A stretch of 64,000 nucleotides of DNA, from positions 47,515 through 111,514 of the IMG/VR virus record IMGVR_UViG_3300014501_000002, one strand, 5' to 3'. Under the pieces are notes generated by a model. It was given only the letters and a program-made list of their open reading frames with translations. It ran no database searches and had not been told where the DNA came from. Position 1 is the first letter of the stretch. Every line of letters begins with the position of its first letter. Position numbers and translations under genes: made by a program. Shown piece by piece: positions 24,046 through 33,014 of the stretch. Source of the stretch: a virus.

Positions 24046-24687
24046 TTACTCTCCTGTGTTTAGTTCGTACGTCGATAATTCTGCGACGCACGTGAACTTC
24101 GTATCGTAAAACGGTGTTGCGAATGAATGGTTTATATGGTAGTGCCCGAACACCCATTCCTTCGGTTGGTGCGCATCCAACATACACTGCAGCGCTTGCG
24201 CGGTCCGGCTGTACTGGCAATCGCCTTTTGCCGCGAAGTACGTGCCATCAAGGCCGTGTAGAAGCACCGCGGCCGCTTTCGATGGCGCCTCGTGACTCAG
24301 CACATAATCTGGTTTGGTCGAGGTGTAGAGTTGAATCGCCTTGTCTAGTTCTGCGTAGCTCAATTCCTCATCATTCCACCAGCTTACGCCTTCGACACGA
24401 ATCGCACGGTCGATAGACCAGGCCCCCGCGAGATAGAACAATCGGTCGGCGGGCAAGTATCCGTAATCTCCGAGATAATTCGGATTCGCACGACACTTTT
24501 CTGGATTGTCGTGATTGCCGCGGAACCAATGATGATTTTGCGTCATTTCATGTAATCCCACGCCGGGGAAACCAATTCCCATATCCCCAACTTGAAATGT
24601 GCGTACACCCTCATACTTCTGCCGCAGCATCTTCTGATACTGCTGAGTCTTACCGTGAACGTCACCGATCACTACTATTCTTGCCAT
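24046..24687 (-). CDS. Calcineurin-like metallophosphoesterase
   Basis: 213 residues from ATG 24687, chosen for GGGAGG upstream. All family motifs are present: GDVHG, GDMGIGF, GNHD, SHEAP and GHYH, which bind two metal ions. Size fits a small serine/threonine-phosphatase or Ap4A-hydrolase-like enzyme; the substrate may be RNA or nucleotide. It lies two bases before the endolysin start region. A second, larger phosphoesterase is at 44672. Confidence 0.85.
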   Translation of the reverse strand: MARIVVIGDVHGKTQQYQKMLRQKYEGVRTFQVGDMGIGFPGVGLHEMTQNHHWFRGNHDNPEKCRANPNYLGDYGYLPADRLFYLAGAWSIDRAIRVEGVSWWNDEELSYAELDKAIQLYTSTKPDYVLSHEAPSKAAAVLLHGLDGTYFAAKGDCQYSRTAQALQCMLDAHQPKEWVFGHYHINHSFATPFYDTKFTCVAELSTYELNTGE

Positions 24688-24688
24688 G

Positions 24689-24844
24689 TTAAAACCTCCC
24701 GCAGGGCTGTCCATACACCCCACCTGTTCTTTCACAATATTCTTCGGTTTCGCCGCAAAACGGACAATGTTTCTTCATTGCGTTACGCCGATTCAACTCT
24801 TCTTGTAATTCTTGTTCCGTAAAATCCTTAAGTTCTTTTTCCAT
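24689..24844 (-). CDS. Zinc-finger micropeptide, 51 aa
   Basis: HCPFCGETEEYC and a later C suggest a zinc site behind an acidic helix. The stop lies just before the phosphoesterase start. Confidence 0.55.
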   Translation of the reverse strand: MEKELKDFTEQELQEELNRRNAMKKHCPFCGETEEYCERTGGVYGQPCGRF

Positions 24845-24862
24845 GTTCAGATTCTCCAGTGT

Positions 24863-24976
24863 TTATTTACTTTTCGTGCCATGAATTCTCTCCCTCCACC
24901 ATTTACTCAAACGTCGCGCAATTTCCACAATAACCAGCCATAATATCGCGGCCCAAAACATTATCTCTGTGCTCAC
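24863..24976 (-). CDS. Membrane micropeptide, 37 aa
   Basis: GTG start 24976. A hydrophobic helix (MFWAAILWLVIVEIA) followed by a very basic tail (RRLSKWWRERIHGTKSK), a shape seen in small phage membrane toxins or holin partners. Function unknown. Confidence 0.45.
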   Translation of the reverse strand: MSTEIMFWAAILWLVIVEIARRLSKWWRERIHGTKSK

Positions 24977-24981
24977 TGGAT

Positions 24982-25527
24982 TCACGGCCGGGTACCGGGT
25001 TGAACGAGTCCGGCGTTGATGCGACGGCTCACATCGGTTTGACGTTGCGCATGCCTACGCTTCGCGTGAAATCTAAAGCGTATAATGTCCGCGGCCTTAT
25101 CGACGCATCGAGTGATGTCGGGTTGGTTCTTGTCACCCTTAATCTCTGCTCGCAAGCTGACGAGGTCAAAGAACAGGTTCGTTAGATGCAGCAATTCCAA
25201 GGTCAGAGGATGACGATGCGGCCGAAACCTCTGTTTTGCAACGGATGCGGCGCCTAACACGCCCTTGCGTGTGGTCTGCGATGCTAGCACCGGAGATTCG
25301 TCTTCGAAGTACGGGTCGCCTTCCTTGTCATGCGTTGCATAGACTGGTGTGCAAATCTTCGTCGAGTAATGTCGGTCGCCACAGATGGCGCACTTATACA
25401 TCTTGCCGAGTTGTGGATTGCGGTCGGTGTAAGACTTCGCGCGACGGTCGTTGATAAATTTCGCGATCTGAGCCTGTAACGCTTTCTGTTTCGGATCGAC
25501 ACTATCCAGCATGTTTATTTTAATCAT
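24982..25527 (-). CDS. Hypothetical protein, 181 aa, with CxxC
   Basis: YKCAICGDRHYSTKIC suggests a zinc site at ~45-60. The C-terminal half is helical and basic (LLHLTNLFFDLVSLRAEIKGDK, then Arg-rich). No family recognised. Confidence 0.55.
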   Translation of the reverse strand: MIKINMLDSVDPKQKALQAQIAKFINDRRAKSYTDRNPQLGKMYKCAICGDRHYSTKICTPVYATHDKEGDPYFEDESPVLASQTTRKGVLGAASVAKQRFRPHRHPLTLELLHLTNLFFDLVSLRAEIKGDKNQPDITRCVDKAADIIRFRFHAKRRHAQRQTDVSRRINAGLVQPGTRP

Positions 25528-25535
25528 ATGCCTCC

Positions 25536-25781
25536 TTATGGTTTGATCAGCATGCCCTTCAACATTTTACGGTCGTACTCGTTTAACCGGAGAACATTCA
25601 CATCATCGTACACGGTTTGTTTGAACGCGCTCCCAGCAAGTTTATTAACCCGTTCGTAGTAGGTTGTTCCGTCTGCACACACATGATCCGATGGGCGACC
25701 GGTGTATTCTGCCCGGCAATGAAAACAAACGAACGGGGACGGTTCAAACAGCATTGACGCGTGCTTTTTCTTCCTGCGCAA
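25536..25781 (-). CDS. Hypothetical protein, 81 aa, with CxxC
   Basis: VCFHCRAEY and a later Cys could bind zinc. The start is uncertain: ATG 25781 overlaps the upstream gene by 38 nt, and ATG 25754 is an alternative with a shorter overlap. Confidence 0.5.
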   Translation of the reverse strand: MRRKKKHASMLFEPSPFVCFHCRAEYTGRPSDHVCADGTTYYERVNKLAGSAFKQTVYDDVNVLRLNEYDRKMLKGMLIKP

Positions 25782-25965
25782 CCTGATATAACAACGCGTC
25801 GTACTGCGCGAGCAAGAAGCGTGTATCGTCGCCTGTGACCGCCAGCTTACTGTTTAGGTTGTTGCGAATCCCGGAAATGATTTGCTCCGGAGTCCGGTCC
25901 GCTAGCTTCTGCTTGTTGCTCTTGTTAACCGCGTTCTCGGCGGCCTTTCCTACATTATGTCCCAT
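25744..25965 (-). CDS. Hypothetical helical protein, 73 aa
   Basis: Ribosome binding site AAAGGAGG. Helical, with LADRTPEQIISGIRNNLNSKL. No family recognised. Confidence 0.55.
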   Translation of the reverse strand: MGHNVGKAAENAVNKSNKQKLADRTPEQIISGIRNNLNSKLAVTGDDTRFLLAQYDALLYQVAQEEKARVNAV

Positions 25966-25985
25966 GTATCCTCCTTTGTTTACAA

Positions 25986-26234
25986 TTAAAGATGCCTTTC
26001 TCTAGCAACGGCGAACGGCCACAAGACCAAATTCCCATCAAAATCAAAATGTGATGGGTAACCCTCGACTGCCAAACGATCCTGTAACTTTTTCAATTCG
26101 ATCATTCCGACTCGTTTCTCTCGTGCTAGCTCAGCCTTATGGGCATCGACGGCGGCTTTCTTTACTGGATTGCACGGCGAGCCTCGGTGAAAATCGTTCT
26201 CATGACAGAACTCACAAAATTCATGATTTCCCAT
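25986..26234 (-). CDS. Small zinc-finger-like protein, 82 aa
   Basis: MGNHEFCEFCHENDFHRGSPC gives a Cys/His cluster at the N-terminus, followed by a charged helix and a hydrophobic end. AAAGGAGG upstream. Confidence 0.55.
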   Translation of the reverse strand: MGNHEFCEFCHENDFHRGSPCNPVKKAAVDAHKAELAREKRVGMIELKKLQDRLAVEGYPSHFDFDGNLVLWPFAVARERHL

Positions 26235-26245
26235 GTATCCTCCTT

Positions 26246-26551
26246 TTATTTCTCGTATGCTGGGTCGAGCGGATGACGTTCAAAACCATGACGCCGCAGC
26301 TTCGTTGCACAATCTCGACACTTCTTGATTTCCGTGATGGCTGTTTCTCGGAAAATATAAGTGTTGCTGGTAAGTGGTATCGGCACCTTACTAACCGACC
26401 CGTGCGGACACTTAATGAAAATTACCGAAAGAAAACCTGGGTCGGACGCTGGCGGCGCGAGTGTCGCCGCCCCTAATTCTAGAAACTCTTGCATGTCCTT
26501 AATCGCGCTTATTGCGCTAGACGTAATGCCGTACACATGACTGAACGCCAT
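26246..26551 (-). CDS. Hypothetical protein, 101 aa
   Basis: Beta-rich centre, with KCP and CRDC as possible metal ligands. GGAGG upstream of the ATG. No family recognised. Confidence 0.55.
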   Translation of the reverse strand: MAFSHVYGITSSAISAIKDMQEFLELGAATLAPPASDPGFLSVIFIKCPHGSVSKVPIPLTSNTYIFRETAITEIKKCRDCATKLRRHGFERHPLDPAYEK

Positions 26552-26559
26552 TTGCCCTC

Positions 26560-27234
26560 CTATTCTTTCGGCCGAATTCCGTGAAATATATCGCTCAGTC
26601 TGAGGCCACCCTCATAACACCCGCTAATGTCCGCGGATGGCGATCGACCATTATTCAACGAATCATACCCGGTTGTCAAGAACAAAACGCGACCTTGTTG
26701 CGGATCAGGTTCGAATGGCACAACCATCTTACCACGTTCTTCCAGCGTAATCAAGTTAACTAATTCGATGTAATCGATGAATTCTTTCTGCCGAGCGCTG
26801 ATCTTCTCGTGCTTTAACCCGTACGCGCGCTGCACATCGGCCTTGCTGATCAAATCAATGCGGGGCACCTTCTCGCGTACCACGGGGCGCCATATATGCC
26901 CTAGGTTGTCCGACGCGGGAAAGCCGGGCTCGCACCGCGCGACGATGCCTTTCTTCTTTTTGAACGCCCATAAAGCTTGCCCGATCTTCGTCAGTTCTAC
27001 AGCCTCATGGTAAGTGGTCCATTTCCTGCACTTACAGTGCACCGGCATCCGATAGTACTCCGGAATTTTCTTCAGTTCTTCGAGATAGGGTTTCTCCTCC
27101 TTCTCATCTTTGCGCGCGTTCTTGACGCAAATGTAGCGCTCGTTTGGCATCATATCGTCTTCGAGCACTTGACCGCGGTTCCGTAACGGGTTGCAAGTGT
27201 GAACCTTGACCGAAAAATATACGACATGGCCCAT
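26560..27234 (-). CDS. Hypothetical protein, 224 aa
   Basis: Contains HCKCRKW and many Lys-rich segments; mixed alpha/beta. No recognised motif. It follows the HTH gene closely, so it is probably co-transcribed with it. Confidence 0.55.
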   Translation of the reverse strand: MGHVVYFSVKVHTCNPLRNRGQVLEDDMMPNERYICVKNARKDEKEEKPYLEELKKIPEYYRMPVHCKCRKWTTYHEAVELTKIGQALWAFKKKKGIVARCEPGFPASDNLGHIWRPVVREKVPRIDLISKADVQRAYGLKHEKISARQKEFIDYIELVNLITLEERGKMVVPFEPDPQQGRVLFLTTGYDSLNNGRSPSADISGCYEGGLRLSDIFHGIRPKE

Positions 27235-27241
27235 CGGAGTC

Positions 27242-27685
27242 CTACCTTTCGGAGCTATCTTCCTCTCCTAATATAGGTTCTGATCTAGGCACGCTTTTCG
27301 GGCGCCCTTTAGGCTTTCCAAGTGGGCCGGAACCGTTGGCGCGCTGCCCTTGCGAAACCCTTTTTATAGAACGGATCAGGGACCGAACCGCAACAATGGA
27401 AAGCGGTAAATCCTCCGCGATCTGGCCTTCTGTGTAATGTTTGCGGTAATAAAGTTGAATCACGCGCATCCACCGACCTGCGCGAGCCCGTTGCTTAGGA
27501 TTATGCGCCAGCTTCGGAAACGATTTGAGCAGTATTTCACGAATGCTCGTATCACTCTTCGTCCACTCCGGATCTTCACGTTCGCTTTGACGAACGATGA
27601 TGATCTGATGCCCTGAAGTGAATACGTCATTGTGATCGATTTTCCGACGCAATCTTCCAGCGATCCCTCGCGGGCTATTATTCAT
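27242..27685 (-). CDS. Helix-turn-helix protein, sigma-region-4-like
   Basis: 147 residues. Residues ~68-112 (RWMRVIQLYYRKHYTEGQIAEDLPLSIVAVRSLIRSIKR) have the helix-turn-helix spacing of sigma factor region 4. The N-terminus is basic. It may bind DNA as a phage regulator. The C-terminal codons contain the 34-bp dispersed repeat (27264-27297), so the end of the protein may be a later addition. Confidence 0.55.
   Translation of the reverse strand: MNNSPRGIAGRLRRKIDHNDVFTSGHQIIIVRQSEREDPEWTKSDTSIREILLKSFPKLAHNPKQRARAGRWMRVIQLYYRKHYTEGQIAEDLPLSIVAVRSLIRSIKRVSQGQRANGSGPLGKPKGRPKSVPRSEPILGEEDSSER
27264..27297 (-). repeat. 34-bp dispersed repeat, copy 1
   Basis: Leftward sequence begins AAAGCGTGCCTAGATC and ends ATATTAGGAGA; 32 of 34 bases match the copies at 48407-48440 and 48859-48892. 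Here it is read as coding sequence. Confidence 0.85.
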
Positions 27686-28012
27686 TTATACTCCGGGTTT
27701 AAGTTCTTCGATATCCTGACACACGTCCGATGTATCGTCTAATTCTGTGTTGACACCGGCGCGACCGTCACCACGTGAATGATCAAGTTCTCGGTCAAAC
27801 TGATGGCTCTGGAAATGAACTAGCTTATCGGCTTCGTCCGTTGTTGGATTGTACCGGCGACCGATCGTCTTCAATTGATCCTGCCGTTCGTGAATCAGTG
27901 TATCATCACCGTACGCCGAACGTCCGCTGCAAATATAGCGAAAATTCGGTGAGACCGCCCCGTCGATCTCGATAAAATTAGGGCACTTCTCGACTTCACA
28001 TTGTATTTTCAT
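27686..28012 (-). CDS. Hypothetical protein, 108 aa
   Basis: CEVEKCPNF near the N-terminus and an acidic C-terminus. The start overlaps the stop of the exonuclease. No family recognised. Confidence 0.55.
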   Translation of the reverse strand: MKIQCEVEKCPNFIEIDGAVSPNFRYICSGRSAYGDDTLIHERQDQLKTIGRRYNPTTDEADKLVHFQSHQFDRELDHSRGDGRAGVNTELDDTSDVCQDIEELKPGV

Positions 28013-29217
28013 TACTCTTCCTCCGGTCCATCATCGTCTGCGAATAGCTCGTCCAATTCGCTACTGTCAGACTTTTTAAAATTTAAATCTCTGTAATTCT
28101 TATCGTTCAACACGAATGCTTGGAAGTACGGATCACGTGTGTCGTCATGCGGGTACTTTACCCCGAACGTATCGTCCCACGTATTCGTGGCCCACGCATT
28201 CACGATCCCTTGAATCTGCCGCCCGGCAACGCGGCCCGCGACCGCTGCCTCTTCGGCTGTGATGAGCGCGGCATTGAACTGCACACGGCAACACGTCAGC
28301 GATGATTCTTGTACCTTGACGGCGTTGGTCTCTAACCACTCGAACTTACGCGCCTGGGACAACTTTGTGTTCTCTAACGCACCTTTGGCGTTGCGGCCTT
28401 GTGCCTTATCCATCTCCGTGATGAAATAGTCATTCACGACGAGGTAAATGAAGTCGTCGCCTTCTGCAGCTACGACGGCCTCCGATCCCGCCTTAAACAC
28501 GCCCGCATCCTCCAGAAGCATCACGCTCTTGCCCTTGGAGAAGTTGCTGTTCGCTTTCTTGAACCACAAAAACGCGACCGTGCGAATGTTCGAGAGCCAC
28601 GAGTACCGACGCAACTGCATGTCGTACCGCGACATCCCCTGCGCCTCATGGAAATCTTTGGCGCCGGTCTTGATGTCGACAATCAACGGGCGAAAAATCC
28701 CGAACTCCGGCTTCCATTCCATCTTCGGAAGCATCGGATGATTCGGTTGCACGTAGCACACGATGTCCAGCTTCCCCGCGTCTTCAATTTCACCGTACGT
28801 CTGGTCGCCGGGGTAAACTTCCTTCGCATACTCGCGCTGAAAAATCGATTGGGCGCCCATGGGGATCGGGAACACCGGCTGCTTGATCATGTATAGCCGC
28901 ATCATATCGCGACCGCAGCGGTCCAAGTTCTCCCAAGTCTTCTCAGTCTTGGTGAACTTCAACTCCTTGTCGTCTTTATGCACGGCCCACTTCGCGATGA
29001 ACGTCTCTAGGCCTCGTGTGCCGTTGTTCTCGTGGTAGAACTGAATGGCCTCTTCAAGCGCGCGGCCGAACTTGAACGCGGCTTTATTATCCTTCTCGCG
29101 CCAGCCTAGCACACGTCGGAGATAATATTTCGACGGCGACTGGTCGAAGTCATTACCCGCGCTGTACGAGTGTTTCCGCCACGGAATTCCGCGGGTTGTT
29201 ATGTAAAGGAAGGGCAT
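28012..29217 (-). CDS. RecB/Cas4-like PD-(D/E)XK exonuclease
   Basis: 401 residues. The nuclease core is GKLDIV...LIVDIKTGAKDF (Asp, then Asp-x-Lys), with the following QLRRYSWL (Q-x3-Y), the pattern of the RecB-like family. An N-terminal SPSKYYLRRVLGW lead and FGRALEEA fit phage versions. It probably degrades DNA ends for recombination. The gene lies next to a putative annealing protein and a helicase, a typical phage recombination set. The C-terminus is acidic (DELFADDDGPEEE). Its start overlaps an HNH homing gene by 19 nt. Confidence 0.8.
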   Translation of the reverse strand: MPFLYITTRGIPWRKHSYSAGNDFDQSPSKYYLRRVLGWREKDNKAAFKFGRALEEAIQFYHENNGTRGLETFIAKWAVHKDDKELKFTKTEKTWENLDRCGRDMMRLYMIKQPVFPIPMGAQSIFQREYAKEVYPGDQTYGEIEDAGKLDIVCYVQPNHPMLPKMEWKPEFGIFRPLIVDIKTGAKDFHEAQGMSRYDMQLRRYSWLSNIRTVAFLWFKKANSNFSKGKSVMLLEDAGVFKAGSEAVVAAEGDDFIYLVVNDYFITEMDKAQGRNAKGALENTKLSQARKFEWLETNAVKVQESSLTCCRVQFNAALITAEEAAVAGRVAGRQIQGIVNAWATNTWDDTFGVKYPHDDTRDPYFQAFVLNDKNYRDLNFKKSDSSELDELFADDDGPEEE

Positions 29218-29732
29218 GATCTCTCCAAGTTTGCTACCAGCATTTTCAATTCACGCAGAGTAGCATTATTTTTGATCGTATTAGCTCTATGACTTATTAC
29301 CCAACAGTTTTCTTTGTTGTACCCTTTCGTTGAATCAATTCTGTCGACAGACGGACTGTTAAAGCTGGTTTTCTTGTTCGTAACCCGAATTTTGATTCCT
29401 AATAAAGGACAGTTTTTCGGCACAATTAAATCTATCGGATGAAGAGAGAAGTCGATTCCTAGCTCCTTCGCTCGATTCCTAGCTGAGTCCCACAACATCC
29501 AAGCTTTCGTGCCCCACAAACCGTGTTTGAAACCTTTCGGTTTGCAATATTTGCATGCTGAGACTCGGCCGGATCGAATCATATAGCCGCGATTGCTCAC
29601 GGTCATCCCACAATCGCACAACACTCTATACCACACCTCCGAATGACCGCCAGAGATTCGATCTTTCGCCCGGGAGACAACAGTTAGTTTCCCAAACTTT
29701 CTCCCGATAATGGGTATTAATGGACGCCCCAT
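29199..29732 (-). CDS. HNH homing endonuclease
   Basis: 177 residues. The N-terminus (GRKFGKLTVVSRA then CDCG and SACKYC) is the zinc-binding module of phage HNH homing enzymes. The C-terminus holds SPSVDRIDSTKGYNKENCWVISHRANTIKNNAT, the recognised HNH core. It probably cuts at a site in related phages and copies itself. A similar C-terminal domain is encoded at 44153-44671. Confidence 0.8.
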   Translation of the reverse strand: MGRPLIPIIGRKFGKLTVVSRAKDRISGGHSEVWYRVLCDCGMTVSNRGYMIRSGRVSACKYCKPKGFKHGLWGTKAWMLWDSARNRAKELGIDFSLHPIDLIVPKNCPLLGIKIRVTNKKTSFNSPSVDRIDSTKGYNKENCWVISHRANTIKNNATLRELKMLVANLERSCPSFT

Positions 29733-29938
29733 TATTCACACCTCGGGTCAGTGAATGTGAACGTGCCGTCAATTCTATACTTCTCAAAATCCAGGTCAGT
29801 CTCTTTGTCGCCATCTGTAGCCGCGACCCACTCGTAAAACAAATCGGTCATGTCGATGTCAACCAGGATGAAGTAGTCGTGCCCACTGTTGTCGCTGTGA
29901 ATTGCGTAGCGTTGCGGCTCGTTAGTCTTCGTCTTCAT
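29732..29938 (-). CDS. Hypothetical acidic protein, 68 aa
   Basis: ATG 29938 follows GGAGAACG. Acidic beta-rich sequence (DYFILVDIDMTDLFYEW). The longer upstream frame overlaps the neighbour, so the shorter start is preferred. Confidence 0.55.
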   Translation of the reverse strand: MKTKTNEPQRYAIHSDNSGHDYFILVDIDMTDLFYEWVAATDGDKETDLDFEKYRIDGTFTFTDPRCE

Positions 29939-30131
29939 CGTTCTCCTCCGCAATACCGAATCCGTCGTGCATCCACTCTTCTTCAAAATCACTGATGTGG
30001 AACCCATCTGCAATCCGGTTCGCCTCGTCCAATTCTTCTTGACAACTGACGCAGATGTTGTACCCGTCCTCGACATAATCAGCGAAGGCGGTTTCATCCA
30101 AAAAGAAATTACAGATATCGCAGCGGTTCAT
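29922..30131 (-). CDS. Acidic zinc-binding protein, 69 aa
   Basis: CDIC and CVSC are placed to form a four-Cys zinc ribbon, followed by an acidic tail (EENDEDED). Acidic small phage proteins are often DNA mimics or adaptors; role unknown. Confidence 0.55.
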   Translation of the reverse strand: MNRCDICNFFLDETAFADYVEDGYNICVSCQEELDEANRIADGFHISDFEEEWMHDGFGIAEENDEDED

Positions 30132-30634
30132 GGTTTCTCCTTTGATTCTTTGAGTTTTCTTAGAGCCGGGCCTATAAACTCCATCATTTCGTCATATGAA
30201 AGATGGTCTAATTTTACTCTGTTGCACCTAATGCAACTGGGCACGACGTTGTGAGCCGCATAAGGAGTGCGGGGATCTACTTTATCGAGAGAATATCCCT
30301 TTAATCCCAGTGGTCCTAAACAATAATGGCAGCTATTGAGCCCGATAAGGTTAGAATAAAAATTTAAACTCCACAGCGGGTCTGATTTAGGCGTACACGC
30401 TTTCTTTAAAAAGAATTTTAATCTCCCGTGCCTAAAAGAAATAGTCTTTTGAAGATTAGATCGATAAGATGCGTGAGTGATGTAATAGTTTTTAGAATAC
30501 AAACGTAAGTCGTCTCGATGTTGAATACGATACTTTCCTTCGCACACTTTACACCATCCTTTCCGCTTTTTAAGAACGGAAGGTGTAGTATTGCTCCTTG
30601 TGAGAGCCTTCTTGCACTTATAGCATTTCATCAT
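30128..30634 (-). CDS. HNH homing endonuclease
   Basis: 168 residues. N-terminal zinc-ribbon pairs (CYKCKKAL, WCKVCEGKY) and a C-terminal HNH core (CHYCLGPLG, LDKVDP, AHNVVPSCIRCNRVK). Overlaps the UvrD gene by 17 nt. Probably a mobile gene inserted at the end of the helicase gene. Confidence 0.75.
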   Translation of the reverse strand: MMKCYKCKKALTRSNTTPSVLKKRKGWCKVCEGKYRIQHRDDLRLYSKNYYITHASYRSNLQKTISFRHGRLKFFLKKACTPKSDPLWSLNFYSNLIGLNSCHYCLGPLGLKGYSLDKVDPRTPYAAHNVVPSCIRCNRVKLDHLSYDEMMEFIGPALRKLKESKEKP

Positions 30635-33014
30635 TTAAAAACTCCAAAATGAACTGCGACGGTTGGTTAGTGTACGATATGTGAAGAAAATCCGCCGCTC
30701 TCGTACACCCGACAAAAAATATTCTTTCTTCCTCCATCAATTCTCCCTCTTTATGGGGCATCATACCCTGATCGCATCCTATTAAAAATACGTTGGAAAA
30801 TTCGCGACCTTTTGAGCCGTGCACCGTACTGAGCGTCAACCCCTTGGCCGACTTCCGGCCATGGGTTCTTTTTCTAAGATAATTCGTAAACTCGTGAATT
30901 GTTCCCTTACCCGCCGCCATGCGAACCAGGTCATTTAGGTTCTCAATCGGGTTTGAATCCTTGGTAGCGGAGTTGCGATACAAATAGACTAGGTTGTGCT
31001 GGTCGATTAGATTCTGCAACACGACATTCGCAGGCAACTGACTCCCTGAGTCTTTCGCTAATGCCAGCAGCTTACGAACCTCATTCAACTCGAAATAGTC
31101 CTTCTTCCCCAGGATCTTATATTTGATGCCTTTCATAGCGCAAACTTTCTGGAATTCGAACAGCTGTCGATTGGTCCGAGCGATCACAGCGCTGTTGGCT
31201 GGGTCGCTGATCTGCGCGAGCACCCAATACGCTTCCTCGTGTGAATCGCTGTACTTCTTGAACACCGGATCGACGCCCTCCTCATTATCGGTAATCATGT
31301 GCGACGCGATGCCGTTGTCCACCGGCAGAATCTTCTTAAAGAATTCCACAAGGCGCTTCGTGCTGCGGTAGTTCTGCCCAAGGTACAAAGATTTCGCGCC
31401 ACTGAACTTCTTAGAAAATCCGGACATATTCCCTGGCTGAGCACTGCGCCATTCGTAAATACAATTCCCGACCGGGATGCCGTCCGCTACGTAAGTATGA
31501 TCCTTTTCTACATCTAAAGAATAAACAAGCCCAGAATACATTTCTCTACTTACATCATTAATAATCGCGCTATCGTAAGAAATTTCAGTTGGTACACGCA
31601 TCAGCGCTGGTATAATATTTGCAGCGACTGTTTTAAAGTAACCGTGAAATTTTGTTAAGTGCTTCTTATGCGGCCATGATACCAATGGGTGTTCGAATAA
31701 CAAACGATGGTGCGATAAGCAATAGCGGCCCCCATCGGGGTTTGCTTCTCTGAAAATCTGATTAATCTGTTCTTGAGTTTTTTTAGAATTATTATATTTA
31801 TTATGAAAAGAGCATTCAGGGATGCCGTACCTCAAAGAGTAAACCTCTTCCCAAAATTCTGCTTCGGCTTGGGATGAAAGGACACGAAGAATCCACATCT
31901 TATTTGCCCCTTCTTGATATCCTCTATGAGACAACTGATTTGATCCGCTAACTCTTCGAAATCTACTAGTGCCCAATCTAAAACCTACATCTTTCTTCCA
32001 CATGAGATACACAAAATAGTTTCTTCCTTTATTTAATGCATCTTTATCAAATTTCACCCACATAAAATGATTGGGTGTGACCCTCGTCGTCTTCTTTCCA
32101 GAGTGAATCCGCAACATCCATCCTCTATAATACCTAACCGCCCGTTTAAATCTGCGGCCTGATCCAAGACGAATTCTTTTACCTTTTGAGTCCCAAGAGA
32201 CAAGCCTATCGGTACACGAACATATGTCTTCAATAGGAACACTTTTTACAATTGCGGGGCTCCGACCACATTTTTCCTTAACTAAAACACTCACTTCAGT
32301 CTCGGGCGGCTGACATTGATTTTCGTCTCCTACGACGAAGATATTGCCGTCGAAGATCAGTTGCAAAAGACGGAACTGAACGACGTCTGTATCCTGGCAC
32401 TCATCTACCGAAATGTACTTTCGCTTCCACCGGTCACGCACGTCCTCGTTGAATTCTAACAGAAGCACGGTCTCTCGAATCACACTATCGAAATCCAGCC
32501 AGCCTTGTTCGCGGCACTCCTTCTCGTAGTCTTCGTACGCGAGCGCGTAGAAAAATTCTTGATTGCTCGCTTGAGCCTTAGCCTGATGGGGCTCCACGTT
32601 CGTACGTTTCCAGGTTGAGATTTTCTCCATCAAAGTACGAAAGTTACTGATGGCTGGGTACCGCTTGACCAGGTCGAACACCAAAGTGTAATCCTCCATC
32701 CCGACCGGGATCACGGTGTCGCACAGCTTAAATGGCAGTTGATCTCGCTCCTTTTTCAGTAGCTCCATGGCGAAGCTATGGAATGTGCGGAACACAGCGT
32801 CCGCGTCCAGCAAGCCGACTTTGCGCGCCATTGTTTCCGCCGCCGCAGAAGTGAACGTCAGGTTCAGGATGTCCTTCGACTGTATGCCCTTAGTGAGCAT
32901 CCCAAGGTACCGCTGCACCAGCGTAGAGGTCTTCCCCGAGCCTGGACCGGCGATGACAACATGGACTCCTTCGACGGCGTCCAGGCATGCCTGTTGTTCA
33001 TCGTTGAACTTCAC
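30618..33014 (-). CDS. UvrD/PcrA-type superfamily 1 helicase containing an intein
   Basis: 798 residues before splicing, about 514 after. Walker A GPGSGKT (~23-29), DExx box VDECQD (~203-208), motif III VGDENQ, then the intein, then CIYEWRSA. Later motifs: YRST, TVHGSKGREF (motif V) and FFVGCTRAA (motif VI). It unwinds DNA 3' to 5' in replication or recombination. The intein interrupts motif III exactly between Gln233 and the extein Cys (usually Ser in this family), so activity needs splicing. It belongs with the exonuclease and annealing protein. Confidence 0.9.
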   Translation of the reverse strand: MKFNDEQQACLDAVEGVHVVIAGPGSGKTSTLVQRYLGMLTKGIQSKDILNLTFTSAAAETMARKVGLLDADAVFRTFHSFAMELLKKERDQLPFKLCDTVIPVGMEDYTLVFDLVKRYPAISNFRTLMEKISTWKRTNVEPHQAKAQASNQEFFYALAYEDYEKECREQGWLDFDSVIRETVLLLEFNEDVRDRWKRKYISVDECQDTDVVQFRLLQLIFDGNIFVVGDENQCQPPETEVSVLVKEKCGRSPAIVKSVPIEDICSCTDRLVSWDSKGKRIRLGSGRRFKRAVRYYRGWMLRIHSGKKTTRVTPNHFMWVKFDKDALNKGRNYFVYLMWKKDVGFRLGTSRFRRVSGSNQLSHRGYQEGANKMWILRVLSSQAEAEFWEEVYSLRYGIPECSFHNKYNNSKKTQEQINQIFREANPDGGRYCLSHHRLLFEHPLVSWPHKKHLTKFHGYFKTVAANIIPALMRVPTEISYDSAIINDVSREMYSGLVYSLDVEKDHTYVADGIPVGNCIYEWRSAQPGNMSGFSKKFSGAKSLYLGQNYRSTKRLVEFFKKILPVDNGIASHMITDNEEGVDPVFKKYSDSHEEAYWVLAQISDPANSAVIARTNRQLFEFQKVCAMKGIKYKILGKKDYFELNEVRKLLALAKDSGSQLPANVVLQNLIDQHNLVYLYRNSATKDSNPIENLNDLVRMAAGKGTIHEFTNYLRKRTHGRKSAKGLTLSTVHGSKGREFSNVFLIGCDQGMMPHKEGELMEEERIFFVGCTRAADFLHISYTNQPSQFILEFLNDEML
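31464..32315 (-). other. Intein within the UvrD helicase
   Basis: 284 residues (234-517). It starts with Cys (CQPPETEVSVLV), has the block B-like TRVTPNHFMW, block F-like YSLDVEKDHTYVADG and ends VGN followed by extein Cys. The penultimate residue is Gly instead of the usual His. In place of a LAGLIDADG or HNH nuclease there is a region with EAEFWEEVYSLRYGIPE, a segment I know from other helicase inteins. Probably a splicing-only intein. The region is more AT-rich than its flanks. Confidence 0.85.

Noticed and set aside
26660-26690. TTGACA in the 224-aa gene as an internal promoter
   Set aside because: No -10 at proper spacing; the sequence is explained by coding.
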